A DNA stretch of 64,000 nucleotides from Porphyra umbilicalis (GCA_002049455.2 KV918790.1:248001-312000); one strand, 5' to 3'. Shown: positions 12,648 to 23,306, counted from the first letter of the stretch. Notes: generated from the letters alone by a model not told the origin. Numbers and translations: made by a program.

Positions 12648-13815
12648 TCACTCGGCGCGCAGCGGCTGCAGGCGCACCACGTCAAAGTCCCACCCGTCAA
12701 AGCCGCCCGACGCCAAGTCCCCAAAAGCCGCCCCCAGCGGCACCTCGGTCAGCCGTGAGTTGACCGCCCACACCCACCCCCCCGCCGCCGCGAGCGTCGT
12801 CGGCGTCCGCAGCCGCGCGTCCCCCAACACGCCGACGACCGCCGCGCCCGGTCGGCGTCCGCACCGCTCGTCGAGGCGCACGACCGTGACGGTGTGGCGC
12901 GTCGGGTTGGCAATGGAGATGTGCCGGGGAGCGCCCGGCAGTCGCACCATGCCGTCGACGCCGCCCATGACCGCCGGCGGGTGGTCGCCCTCCCCCGGGA
13001 TGGTACACGCGTCGTCGCCCCCGCCGGGCGGCGCGCGCAAGCCGCACCGCACGTCCACGCGGGTGGCGGTGCCGTCGGGGGGCAGCGGCACCGCGTAGAG
13101 GTGCGCGAGCGCAAAGTTGTCGACGAGGAGCATCGGCTTGCGCCACGGGCAGCGGCCGTCACGGGCGCCGAGGCCGCCCGGCAGGTGCAGCAGCCCGTTG
13201 GCATTCGTGCCGTTGGGCCGCGTGTCCATCGCAAACCCGCCGAGGGGGGCAAACGACGTGGCGCGCGACGGCCACGGGGGCACAAACAGCAGCCGCGGCG
13301 CGATGGCGTCGGTGAAAAAGACGCCGACGCCCGGCACGACCTCCACGTCATTGATCGACGAGCGGCCGACGGTTGGGTGGAAGGGCAGCGGCAGGTGCAC
13401 CGCCCCCGATGAGGGCGGGCGGGCGGCCAGGTCGATGGCGTACCCCCCCCCCGTCGATGCCCGCCACGTACAAGACGTGCGCGGCGGCGTCGTAGGAGAG
13501 GCCCTTGGCGTAGGGGAGGTGGGCGAGCATCCGGCCCCGCGACGGGTGCGAAAAGTCCCCTTGGTAGACGCGGCCCGTGACGAGGGAGGCGACGTAAAAG
13601 GTCGGGTAGCGGCCGGCGACGATGCCTTTGGGGAAAAAGCCGTCGGGCAGACCGATCTGCGACGGCAAGCCGCCGACGGGGGGGCGGGCGGCCCGTGCGG
13701 CGGCCGGCGCCGCCGCCGCGGCCGCCACCCAGGCGGCGGCAAGCGCCACCGCCAGACCGCCAATCATCGTCACGCGCGTGCGGGCGGCGCGCCGACCGCC
13801 CGCGGCGGCGACCAT
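12648..13815 (-). CDS. Secreted SMP-30/NHL-like beta-propeller protein (frame change at a C run)
   Basis: The start at 13,815 gives a basic N terminus and an Ala-rich hydrophobic stretch (IGGLAVALAAAWVAAAAAA), a good signal peptide. The mature part begins with GLPDGFFPKGIVAGRYPTFY and YVASLVTGRVYQGDF, the pattern of secreted six-bladed propeller proteins distantly related to SMP-30/gluconolactonase. It then has AKGLSYDAAAHVLYVAGIDGG, NDVEVVPGVGVFFTDA, PNGTNANGL and VGVLGDARLRTPTTLA, one short repeat per blade. The frame changes at the run of C at about 13,441-13,452. The two halves fit end to end without loss, so an assembly indel is more likely than a true break. Total length is about 388 residues. 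The substrate is unknown and no lactonase metal ligands were verified. Confidence 0.7.
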
Positions 13816-14250
13816 GGTGACGCCTCGGGTACCCCGGGTGTGACAGTGGGGCAGCGGGTAGAGAACTGCCCGTCGGCGCGTGCGGTGGCGATGCGGCCGC
13901 CGTCAATGGGGACACGGCGCGGCGCCCCCGTCTCGCCGGCGACCTGTGCGCGACGGCCTCAGAGGGCGGCGGCCGCTCCCGGGCCTCGGCACTTTTGCCG
14001 ACACACGGTCGGCGTCATGGCCGAGTCCCCGCTGGGGCTGGGGGGGGCGCTGCGCCACGCCACGCGCGCGTCCACCGACCGCCCCGACCGACCGGGTGCC
14101 GCCGACAATGCCTCAGACGCGGGGCCGTGCGGACGCTGGGTGTGTCACGGGCGCCTCTGACGGCGCCCCCGGCCGGCTCGGCGCGGGGAGGATCCACGTG
14201 CACGCGCCGCCACGCTGGCCGGCGTCACAGGCCGGCCGGGTGGGGCCCCT
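13816..14250. other. Spacer, 5' flank of the propeller gene
   Basis: No gene is seen. Frames on both strands are compositional. Confidence 0.4.
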
Positions 14251-14460
14251 GCGCAGTGGTGACTAACCGGGGGTGGGACACAAATGCCTTTTTGGGCCAT
14301 GTGGACCCACATTCGGTCACGGAATCGGCCTGTGCGGGGTCACACACGCAGATTTTCCCCACAAACCTTCGTGAAGCGCACTTCCTGTCCACTTGGGCGG
14401 CCAGACTCGGCGCCATGCTCTTCCTCTCGTCGAGACGCTTCTGGCGGTGTGAAGACATCC
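14251..14460. mobile_element. Half copy of the foldback element
   Basis: Starting at GCGCAGTGGTGACTAACCGG, this stretch matches one arm and the centre of the foldback element at 4,696-5,075, read as its reverse complement from about 5,070 to 4,860. The second arm is missing: homology stops at about 14,460 in the GAAGACATCC region. It is a truncated copy or a deletion within the loop. Confidence 0.75.
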
Positions 14461-14567
14461 TTGGGATTCTACCGGTTTCACTGGAATCCTGTATCTTCCC
14501 CGATTGAACCCAGTCCCTCAAAGGGCGAGCCACAAGACGGCTCATTTCCTCCTGATGAAGACCGACT

Positions 14568-14741
14568 ATTGCTGTCTTCCCAATTTTGGCCGATGCCGTC
14601 GATGTCAAGAGGGGTGATCAAGTGTGCGAAACAGTTTCTCAGCCATCCATTCAGCCGGATAAAGTCGTTCGACCAATGGGCAGTTGACCGAGAGCCTGTC
14701 TTGACTTCGACCACATCGGCCAAAATTGGGAAGACAGCAAT
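14568..14741. mobile_element. Small inverted-repeat element (~174 bp)
   Basis: Positions 14,568-14,595 and 14,714-14,741 are perfect 28-bp inverted repeats containing CCAATTTTGGCCGATG. The similarity continues inward, imperfectly, to about 45 bp. The centre is only about 85-120 bp. It lies directly after the half foldback copy. No target-site duplication is obvious. Confidence 0.75.
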
Positions 14742-14958
14742 AGAACACGCACTATGGGTGAGCAGCAGCGGTCGCGGTCGCATGCCCTGCCGCGCCTGCC
14801 CCCCCCCCCCCGCCCACGCCAAACTCCCTGCTCCCTGCGCTCCACCCGCCGCCCTGTGCAGCCGTCCGCCCCCCCCCCCCGTCCACCTCTGACGGTACGG
14901 TCCGCCCCCGCCGCCCGCTCGCCCGCCCCCCCCCGGTGGTGGGTACGCGGCCCTCCCC

Positions 14959-15321
14959 ATGGCCGCCCGACTCGGCCCGCCGCGCGGGCGGCGCCCCCCC
15001 CCCGCCGCCGCCCGACCACCGCCGCCGCCGCCGCCGCTGCCGCCGCCGCCGCCGTCGCGCTCCTCACCCCCCCCCCCCGCCGCCGCCAACGAGGCGCTGC
15101 TGTCGGCCGCCGCCGCGTCGGCGGCGGACGCGCCCGCCGACCTCGGCACCCTCCCCCGCCTGTCAGCGGCCGACTACCCCCCCCCGACGCCCTCCGCTCG
15201 GCGCTCCGCGCCGCCGTCGACGGCTGTGCGGTGGCGTCGCTCGTCGACCTGCCGCTGCCGGCGGCGGCGGGCGCCGCCGCTGCCGCTGCCGCCGCCTCTG
15301 CCGCTGCCGCCCCGACGGGCG

Positions 15322-15352
<31 letters not shown>

Positions 15353-15971
15353 AGCATCCCGCTCGTGACGCTGGCGGCGTCCCCCTTTTGGGCGCACCCC
15401 CCCGTGCCGCCCCTCCGCCGGGCGGTCACGGCTGCGCCCCCGCCCGTGGTCGTCCTCGCCGCGTATGGGGAGGCGGGGGGGGAGCTCCTCCCCCCGGCCC
15501 TCGCCCTCCGCACCGTCCGTCTGGCGTGTGCGGTCGACGGGGCGGCGGCGGCGGCGGTGGGGGCCGCCGACGGGGGGGGGGGGGGTGGGGTGCCGTCGCT
15601 GGTGCTGGTCATGGTGCCGGCGGCACCGCCGCCGCCGCCGCCGCCGCTGCCGCTGCCGGCGACGCGGCGGTGCGCGACGCGGCGACGCTGCGCGGCGCGC
15701 TCGACGGCGGGGCGGTGCTGCTGCTGCTGCCGCTCGTCGACGTGCCCGGGCGGGCGGCGGCGGTCGCCGCCCTCACCGACGGTGACGCCAACGACGCGGG
15801 CGCGCGACGCCAGGGGGCGGCCGCGCGAGGCAGCACCCGCCGCCCGTGGGGGCGTGCCGCGGCGGCGGCGGCCGCCGCCGCCGCCGCCGCCGCCGCGCCC
15901 CGCGACTGCCAGCGACCGGCGGCGCGCACCGCCAACGTGGCGGCGGGGTGGCCCCGCGCCGGCGACGCGCA

Positions 15972-16007
<36 letters not shown>

Positions 16008-16450
16008 GGGCCTCACCCCCGCCGTGCGGGCGGTGTGGGAGGTGGCCGCCGCCGCCCGCCCGACCGTCGCCCTGTCGGTGCGGTCGGGGGGTGTGGTCCC
16101 GGCGGGGGGGCGGGGGGGGGCGCGCGCGCCGCCCGCGCCCCGGCCGTCGTGCCCGTCCTCCCGCCCGTGGGGGGGGCGGGGGGTCCCCCCCGCCCCGCGG
16201 CGGCGGGGGCGGCGGCGGCGGCGCGCCTCGCGGCCGTCGCCGACGGCCTCGCCGCCGCCCACTGCCCGGCGTGTGAGACGGGGGCGGCGGGGGGGGGGGG
16301 TTGACCCCGGTGCGCGCCACTGGTGGGGGGGGGGGGGGGGAGGCGACGCGGCCGCCGCCGCCGCGGCCGGCGGTGGCGGCGGCGTGGCGGGCGCCCGCCG
16401 GTGGGCGGTCGGGCCTGGCGGCGGGGGCGCTCCCGCGGCGGTCGTCACGT

Positions 16451-16481
<31 letters not shown>

Positions 16482-17016
16482 CGGCGGGCGGCTCGCCGAC
16501 TACCTCGCCGCCGCCCTCCGCGTGCCGTACGCGTACACGCTGCACGTGTGGGCGCCGCCGGTCGGGTCGACGGCGGGCGGGGCGGACGCGGCGGCGGCCG
16601 GCTGCCTCGCCGCGGCCGCGCCGGCGGGCGCCGGTGCCGCCGCGGCCGTGGCGTCTGCGTGGGCGGCCGCCCCGGCAACGGCGGCGGGGGGGTGATTGAG
16701 TGGCGGTCGCTGGAGCGGGCGGCGGGGGGGGAGCTCGGTGGCCTCCTCCCGCCGGTTGGGGGGGGGGGGGGCGCGCCTGCTGCCGGCGGCCCAGGGAGCG
16801 GGGGGGGGGGGGCAACGCCGCGGGGGGGGGTGGGGGGGTGGCGCCGCGCCCGCCAGTGGGTGGCGGGCGGCGGCGGCCACCGCGACGGGTTGGTGGGGGG
16901 GGGCGACGGCCCCACCAGTGGTGGCCGGGGGTTGACCGGCGCCACCGGCGGCGGCCGCGCCGGCGCCGGCGCCGGCGGCGCGCGGTCCGACGGGCGCCCC
17001 GCCGGCACGCCGCCCG

Positions 17017-17054
<38 letters not shown>

Positions 17055-17228
17055 TGGGGCGCCCTCGGCGCCGCCGCCGCCGCCGCCGCCGCGCTCGGCG
17101 GCGCCATGGCGGCGGCGCGGGAAATGACGGCCGCGCGGCGGGCGGCGGCGGCGGCGCCGCGGCCACGCCGCCGCGCGCCGCCGCGCGCGCTCCGCGGCTT
17201 GGTCGTCGCGCCGACCAAGAGCGCGTGA
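14959..17228 (+). pseudogene. M14 carboxypeptidase-like locus, frame-broken and missing metal ligands
   Basis: The coding signal moves between the three plus frames at C and G runs, so the gene is either damaged or poorly assembled. Joined by eye, the order of motifs follows the plant-type M14 zinc carboxypeptidases. PVVVLAAYGEAGGELL corresponds to the GEHGREL region, followed by SLVLVMVPA. RTANVAAGW corresponds to the DLNRNW region. TPAVRAVWEVAAAARP with ALSVRSGG corresponds to the LHSG region. RLADYLAAALRVPYAYTLHVW corresponds to the region before the catalytic Glu, and a final GC...SAW segment matches the family's C-terminal CF-NP...W part. If this alignment is right, the first zinc His reads Ala, the third zinc His reads Arg, and the catalytic Glu reads His. 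All these residues lie in locally clean frames. It may be a pseudoenzyme or a pseudogene. The start and exact joins are uncertain. Confidence 0.45.
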
Positions 17229-17275
17229 GGGGGGGGGGAGGGGGGGGGGGTGGGGGGGGCGGTGGTGCGGTGTGC

Positions 17276-17307
<32 letters not shown>

Positions 17308-17940
17308 CCGTCGCCCTGCGGTGCGGGCGCGCCGCTGTGCGCGGTGGGGTGTGGGGGGGGGTGCGCGACGGGGGGGGCGCCTGCCCCGCCGCGCGGCCCC
17401 GCCGCCGGCCGTGGGGTGGGGTGGCTGCCGCGGCGGGCGGCGGGGGGGCGCCAGGGGCCCCCGCCGCGGCGTTGCGCACGGCGGCGGGGGGGGGGGGCGC
17501 CGGCCGGGCGACGGCCAGCTGGCGGCGCGTGCGGCACCGCGGCCGCGCGGCGGGCTGGACGAGACGCGCGGGGATCAAATCGGCGCGCGGTCGACAGCGC
17601 GTGGCCCCGCGCGCTTGCGCGCGTCGTGTCGGCGCCCCACCCCCCGCGCCGCCGCCGCGCCGGCCGGTCGCCACCGTCGCCCGCCGGCCCCCGCCGCCCG
17701 CCCCGACGACGCCGCCGCCGCGCGGTCGGCGTCGGCGCCCCGTGCGCGTCGGGTCCCGCTGTCAACAGCCCACGTTTTCCGAGGCCCGTCTGTCGGCGTC
17801 GGCGCCCGGTGCCTCCACGGTGGCGCTGCGGCGGGGGCGGTCCCCCACGGACGCCGCGACGCGGCGTCGGCCGCGCGCCGCGCCGCCGCCGCCGCTGCGC
17901 CTTCCCGCCGGCGCCCCCCCCCCGCCCCTCCACAGGCGCC
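17229..17940. other. GC-rich spacer with a 31-nt T run
   Basis: No gene is supported between the M14-like locus and the reductase. Positions 17,277-17,307 are 31 consecutive T, exceptional in such GC-rich DNA. The rest is G runs and Arg/Ala/Pro frames. The promoter of the reductase must lie here, but no TATA box is visible. Confidence 0.5.
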
Positions 17941-18945
17941 ATGGCCCCCCCCCACCCCCACCCGACAACCACCCTCCCCGTCGCCGTTGTCACCGCCTCG
18001 ACGGCGGGGATCGGCTACGCAACGGCCGCGCACCTCGCCGCCATTGGCTACCACGTCGTCCTCAGCAGCCGCGTCGGCGACCACGTGGACGCTGCGGTGG
18101 CGCGCCTGCGCGCGTCCCCCCCCCCCCCCTCGCGCTCGCTGGCGACGCGCGCGGCGCACCCCCCCCCCCGGCCGCCGCCCCCCCCCCACCCCGTCCGTGT
18201 CGGGCCTCGTGTGTGATGTGGCCAAGGGGGACCACCGGGCGGCGCTGTTGGCGCACGCCACCGCCCTCCGCGCCGACGGCGCCGTTGCGGCGCTCGTCCT
18301 CAACGCCGCCGCGTCGCCGGCGTACGGGCCGCTCGTCGCCACGTCGGCGGGGGCGTGGGACAAGCTGTGGGCGGTCAATGTGCGGGCGGCGGCGCTGCTC
18401 GCCGCCGCCTTTGTGCCGGCGCTGACGGCGGCGGCTGCGGCGGCGGCGGGTGGTGGGGGTGGCGGCGGTGGCGGCGGCGGCGGTGGCGCCATGGTGTTTG
18501 TCAGCTCCATTGGCGCGTACATGCCGCTGCCGTCCATTGGGGGCTACTCGGTGACCAAGACGGCGCTCGCGGGGCTCGTCGGCGCGCTCGGGGGGGAGCT
18601 CGCGCCGGCGGGCGTGCGCGTCAATGGCGTCGCGCCGGGGCTGGTGCGGACGCGGTTTAGTGAGCGGATTTGGATGGTGCGGCGCCCGCGGGGGGGGGGG
18701 GGGGGGGGGCGCCCCAAGGAGCCCCCGCGGCTGCGGGCAGCGACCGCGGGTCCGCGTCGGCGGTAACGGCGGGGGGGGGCGCGCTCGCCGACGTGCGGCC
18801 GGGGGCGGCGAGTTGGATCCCCATGGGGCGCCTCGGGGAGGCGGACGAGGTTGCGTCGGTCGTCGCCTTTCTCTGCGGGCCGGGCGCGCGGTACATTACG
18901 GGTGAGACGGTAGTCGTTGCGGGGGGGGTGCGGTCCCGCCTGTGA
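17941..18945 (+). CDS. DHRS4-like short-chain dehydrogenase/reductase, peroxisomal (two frame changes)
   Basis: This is an NAD(P)H-dependent carbonyl reductase of the classical SDR family, closest in pattern to DHRS4. It shows the [12 protein letters not shown] cofactor loop, [16 protein letters not shown] (the NNAG region, here NAA), the VNVRAA helix, [13 protein letters not shown] with the catalytic Ser, the YSVTK catalytic Tyr/Lys pair and [18 protein letters not shown]. The C-terminal block is [19 protein letters not shown] and [12 protein letters not shown]. The protein ends in SRL, a type 1 peroxisomal targeting signal, as in animal DHRS4. Frames change at the C runs at 18,118-18,187 and at the G run at 18,690-18,708. 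All motifs are present once and in order, so assembly indels are the likely cause. The insert around 18,100-18,200 (Pro/Arg) and the Gly run at 18,445-18,490 are local expansions. The start is the ATG at 17,941. Confidence 0.85.
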
Positions 18946-18999
18946 GGACGTTGGTGGGGGACGCCGGGGGCTTGGGCAGAACAACGGAACCGGACCAAG

Positions 19000-19005
19000 A
19001 ATAAA
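19000..19005 (+). terminator. Possible poly(A) signal AATAAA of the reductase gene
   Basis: AATAAA lies 55 nt downstream of the reductase stop codon, in a short less GC-rich stretch. Position and spacing fit, but use of this hexamer in this organism is assumed. Confidence 0.35.
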
Positions 19006-19043
19006 GAACTCTGGACCTTTCGACAATGGCAAGAGCAGGTGCC

Positions 19044-21281
19044 CTATTGCGCTCTTGCTGTTGGGCACAGCCGCCGTCGAGGCGACCAATGTACACGGGC
19101 GGCACGCAGCGTCTGTCCCTTACATCCCCCCAGGACGGCGCCCGCCTGGCTCAGCGCCAAACACGCGCCGACAAAGGCGGCAGTGAGCACCGGGGGCACC
19201 CACTGGTGCACCGTCTCGCCGAGGACCATCCCATCGTCGACAGCATCCGCGACGGCCGCCTGCGACTCTGCCGAGGCGGCGGCGCCCGCCGCAACAGCCG
19301 CCTCAAATGTCGAGACGGGGGCGGGCATGCGCAGCGCCGCCGCGCGGGGCGCCATAAAGCTCATGGACGCGACAGCGTCGGGGGCCTCGGGCGCGCGTAC
19401 AGGCTCGACCGCCGCGGCGGCGAGCGGCTTGGCCGCATCAGCGGCGGGCGACGGGGTGGGCACCGGCGCCGCAGCCGCCGCCGACGGGGGCGGGGTGGAC
19501 ACGGCGGGGGTAACCACCGCCTTGGGCGTCAACGGCTCCACGCCCGCCCACGCGGATCGAGCAGTCGTCGGCGTCGTCGGCGCAGGCGCGCCCGGCGCCC
19601 ATGACGTCCACGCCGGATACACTGGCGGCGTCAGCGCCGGCGTCTTAGGCGCGGCCACGGCCTTGGGAGCGGCGACGGCCTTGGGCGCGCGGCGGGCGGC
19701 CTTGACCTGCAGCGTCGACGGCGCCGGCGGTGTCGGCATGGCCGTACGCGCAACGGGCGCCGGCTTGGTCATCGTCTTGGCCGCCATCTTGGCCGACGCA
19801 ACCACCTGCGCCGTCGACACCTTGGCCTTTTTGGCGGCCGCGGGTTTGGTGGCCTTGGGGATCTTGGTCGCCGCCGACGGCGTGGTCGACACAGAGCGCT
19901 TGGGAGTGGCCGCCGCACGCTTGGGCGCAGCCGCCTTGGCCGCCTTGTTCGTCTTGGCGACCATCGGGATGGTTACCTTTGGCTTGTCGGCGCCGGGGGC
20001 GGGGGCAGCGGCCTTCTTGGCCTTGGGCGCCTTGGTCGTCTTGGCAACGGCTGAGGTCGCCTTGGCCTTGGCCACCTTGGGGGCGGCCTTTTTGGGCGCG
20101 ACCGTCGTCGGGCTATCAGTGCCAGACTCGGCGGCCGCCGCCTTACGCGCGGCGGCAGTGGCGGCGCGGCGCTTCTTGGCTGCAAGCGCCGTTGCCTTCT
20201 TCTTGGCGGCAGCAGCATCCTCAGCCTTCTTGGCCACAATGGCCTCTTCGGCGGCCTTGGCGGCGGCCGCCTCCTCCCGGGCCTTGGCGGCTGCGGCCTC
20301 GGCCTGTGCCTTGGCGGCGGCGGCCTCGGCCTGCGCCTTGGCCATTGCCGCTGCCGCAGCAGCCGCCTCGGCCTTCTTGGCTGCAGCAGCCTCGGCGCGG
20401 GCCTCGGCAGCGGCAGCCTTGGCCTCGGCCGCGGCAATGGCCTGTGCCTTGGCCTCGGCGACCGCGATGGCCTCTGCCTTGGCCTTGGCAGCCGCAATCG
20501 CCTCCTCCTTGGCCTTGGCGGCGGCAGCCACCTCGGCCCGGGCCTTGGCGGCCGCCGCCTCCTCGGCCGCCACCTTTGCCGCCGCTGCCTCGGCGAGCGC
20601 ATTTCCAGCGGCAGCCTCGGCGGCAGCCTCCTCTTCCGACTTCTTGGCCGCCGCGGCCATTGCCAGCGTCAGCGCCACCGCCGACGCGTGCTTGCCGAGC
20701 CGCTCCAGGCGCTTTGCATACGAGGTCATCCCCATCGTCTTGGACCCCCCGACCGACACAGAGACGGGGCGGGAGACCACCTCGGCCGGCGCCGTCGACT
20801 CCACGCCCTCGGGGGTGGCAACGGTCTCCGCCCCCGACCGGAGGGCGGTCATCTCAGCTTCCCACGACTGCCGTGCAGCGGCGGCATGCTCCGCCACCAC
20901 CTTGTGGCCGCCGGCCCACCCGCCGCCGACCGGTGTGCCGCACACCACATGGGCAGTTGCCCAGTGGTTCGCCACGGCCGCCGACGACGATGTCGACGGC
21001 GTGGGGCGGTCCCAGCGGCCGCCCGCAGGGCACGGCGGGTTGGCCCGCAGCAGCGTCGCGGCCACGTGGTGAGTGGTGGGGTCGACGCCGCCCGCCAAGC
21101 GGATCGCCTCGGCGGCGTCGGCGGCCATGCAGGTCGTCGCCGCCGTCGCCGCATCCGACGTGTGGCGACCAGAGGGGTGTGCCGACGTTCCGGGGGTGAA
21201 GGCCGACGTGCCAGGGGTGAGGGTGGTGCGCTTCAGGACGCCGGCCGCAACCACCGGTGGCACAAACGCCGACGGAGCCAT
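19044..21281 (-). CDS. Ala/Lys-rich coiled-coil protein with histone H1-like middle and C-terminal membrane segment
   Basis: This is an intact frame of 745 residues. Residues ~1-200 are ordinary Ala/Thr/Gly-rich sequence. At ~215-370 a long helical Ala/Glu/Lys region repeats units such as AAAKAKAEAIAVAEAKAQAI, predicted to form a continuous charged helix or coiled coil. At ~385-530 it becomes Lys/Ala/Pro-rich (KKAAPKVAKAKATSAVAKTT), resembling linker-histone tails. The last 60 residues contain one hydrophobic segment (VPPVLTAAFVGACLALSQAGAVLGG) followed by a basic tail, suggesting a tail or near-tail membrane anchor. No catalytic domain is seen. The helical part resembles bacterial TolA or plastid-import helices only in composition, so I assign no function. 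A CTTAAAAAGG element on the minus strand near 21,468-21,477 could serve as a TATA-like box about 190 nt upstream. Confidence 0.75.
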   Translation of the reverse strand: MAPSAFVPPVVAAGVLKRTTLTPGTSAFTPGTSAHPSGRHTSDAATAATTCMAADAAEAIRLAGGVDPTTHHVAATLLRANPPCPAGGRWDRPTPSTSSSAAVANHWATAHVVCGTPVGGGWAGGHKVVAEHAAAARQSWEAEMTALRSGAETVATPEGVESTAPAEVVSRPVSVSVGGSKTMGMTSYAKRLERLGKHASAVALTLAMAAAAKKSEEEAAAEAAAGNALAEAAAAKVAAEEAAAAKARAEVAAAAKAKEEAIAAAKAKAEAIAVAEAKAQAIAAAEAKAAAAEARAEAAAAKKAEAAAAAAAMAKAQAEAAAAKAQAEAAAAKAREEAAAAKAAEEAIVAKKAEDAAAAKKKATALAAKKRRAATAAARKAAAAESGTDSPTTVAPKKAAPKVAKAKATSAVAKTTKAPKAKKAAAPAPGADKPKVTIPMVAKTNKAAKAAAPKRAAATPKRSVSTTPSAATKIPKATKPAAAKKAKVSTAQVVASAKMAAKTMTKPAPVARTAMPTPPAPSTLQVKAARRAPKAVAAPKAVAAPKTPALTPPVYPAWTSWAPGAPAPTTPTTARSAWAGVEPLTPKAVVTPAVSTPPPSAAAAAPVPTPSPAADAAKPLAAAAVEPVRAPEAPDAVASMSFMAPRAAALRMPAPVSTFEAAVAAGAAASAESQAAVADAVDDGMVLGETVHQWVPPVLTAAFVGACLALSQAGAVLGGCKGQTLRAARVHWSPRRRLCPTARAQ

Positions 21282-22623
21282 CGTGCGGGTCGTGGTGAGG
21301 GGGGAGGGCCGGTGGATCGGCAGGGTGGAAGTCAGCCGGCGGTTGGCTGCGGAAGGGGCAGGGCGGAGCGGGGGGGGGCGAGGCGATGTGGATGCGGCGG
21401 AGAGCGGTTGAGTGGGTGCTGTACAGCTGATAGGGAGTGTGGGCGAGTGGGGCCGAGCACAGGCACCTTTTTAAGGCCGCCCTGCCGTCACGACGCGCGC
21501 GCCGCGTCTACACTGCCATTGCAGCCGCCATGCAGCGGGCAATGCACGCCCCCGTCTTGCTGTGGCAGCGGGCAGCAGCGGGCGTCCCGCAGCGGGTCGG
21601 CGGCGCGACAGTGGCCCAGCAGGCGAGCGAGCGCGCACTCGTCTGCCCAGTCTCGGTGGCGGGAGGTCTGGGGTGGTGCCTCCCTCAGATATCGTTCTGG
21701 GCAGAATCGACAGTGTCGGCGAGGGGCGTCGTGCCGCCTCCGCCTCGGCGGGGACCCATCGAGACGCAGCTTAGATCGCGCGGATCCCTGCTGGTATCTC
21801 AGTGGGCCACTCAAAGTACCGATGCGCGGTCGCAAATCAGAGTGCTCGTAGCACACTCTTGGGTGGGGGGGGGGGGAGGCGGATGCGCTGAGATCGAGAC
21901 ACGGTGGCCGAGTTGCTTGGGTGTGGGTGCTGTTTGGGCTCCCTGGGGGCCCCTGTGAGGGACAGTCAATGCCGCACGACAGCAGGGTCCATTTTCGCGC
22001 TGCAAACGACGCCGTGCTCCGCAAAGAACGGGCGTCACGCAACGCGGCACCCATCGGCTGTTGTCCTCGGGAGTCGTCTGGCGCGCGATGGTCGAGGCGT
22101 TTCCGGTTCGCATGCCGCCGCTTCCGAGATCTCCAGGCCGTTGAAAATGTTGCTATTTTTTCACAGAAATAGCAAACTACTGGACAGAGTCGCCGTCTGA
22201 GCCAATCAATCGGCGATCGCCTTCGTTGACGCCAGCAAATGTTCACACCATAAGAAGCGCGACAAACGTCCTTCACCAAGGATGTCCCCGCCTCTGCTTT
22301 GCGGCCACCACTCTCGACAGCCTGACTTGCACGCCACTGAGAGAATGTGGTTCTCACAGCAACCTGACGTCTTCGCCTGACCAGCTTCACTACAGCATCT
22401 TCGCACAGCCCACACGCGACGTCGTCCCCGATGGCAAGCACCTCCCCCCTTCTCCGACCCTGCCCAACCCTCTCCACCGCTCACATCTGCGACGTCCCCA
22501 GTCGCACCCCTGCCGATATGGGCGCCCCCGCCACCCCCCCCTTCAGGTAGGGCATCGCCAGCATCTCACGCTTCGTGCGCTAGCACGTGCGACTGCCCAT
22601 TCCACACGTTTGCCCAGGAGTCG
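21282..22623. other. Spacer, no supported gene
   Basis: The stretch is of mixed composition. The minus frame at 21,488-22,477 is long but carries no family pattern and no Ala/Gly bias typical of genes here. Probably intergenic, containing the promoter of the coiled-coil gene. Confidence 0.4.
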
Positions 22624-23306
22624 TCACGGGCAGAGAGGCGGCGGCCGACTGTGGAGTCCACCAGCGGGCACGCAACGGAGGGACGTGGTAGGTGCGTTGT
22701 AGCGCCGTCGCCGCGTCCTACCGGGGAGGGGCGGAAGTGGCATCCCAAGGCCGGTCTGCACCTTGAACGGCAACTGGACGGGGACGACCATGCCGTTCAC
22801 GAGGCCGTTGGCGCGGAGGAGCTCGGTGCTGAGGTCGCGGAGCGCCGACTCGGCTTCGGGCGCGCCATAGCCGTCGTCTGGATCGTTCTTAGTGAGGGGC
22901 TGGTGGCGCTCGGCGGCGCCCGCGCGTGGCTTCCAGGGCAGCTTTGGGGCCATGGCTGTGGATTGGCCGAAGCTGCGCGGGCCTGGACGTCTGCGTACGT
23001 CTCCTTCCACAGAATTCGCATCGTGTCTGCGTTCATCCTTCGATGGAAGGGCGTGTCTGCGTCTGCCACCGCATTAAAGAGCACCTCCACATCCGTCGCC
23101 CCATCGTTGTTCGCGTCCACGTCCACTGACGCGGCGAGCCCCGCCCCGTCCCCTACACTGCTGCGGCAAAGCTTGATGAAGTGTATCACCTCCGGGTCGA
23201 GTTGGCAGGTGACTTTACTGCTTTCGTCAACTATCTCGACGACCATCACGCAAGAAGGCGGCCGTGCGACGGCGAAAGGGATGTCGCTCCACGCCCATGC
23301 CTGCAT
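22624..23306 (-). CDS. Hypothetical protein, two-frame
   Basis: I do not recognise this protein. From the ATG at 23,306, with an in-frame TAG nine bases upstream, the frame reads varied, soluble-looking sequence including VMVVEIVDESSKVTCQLDPE, VIHFIKLCRSSVGDGAGL and RRMNADTMRILWKETYADVQ. Around 22,960 the coding quality moves to the next minus frame (PKLPWKPRAGAAERHQPL, ALRDLSTELLRANGLVNGMV, VPVQLPFKVQTGLGMPL), ending at 22,624. The change could be a short intron (a CCACAG precedes the new frame), an indel, or decay. Amino-acid use is unlike the Ala/Pro-rich neighbours, so transfer or a mobile-element origin is possible. Confidence 0.45.

Noticed and set aside
15163..17166. 667-codon open frame on the minus strand opposite the M14-like locus
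   Set aside because: The translation is almost only Arg, Pro, Gly and Ala. The plus strand carries the motif-bearing segments; the frame is open because the DNA is nearly stop-free.
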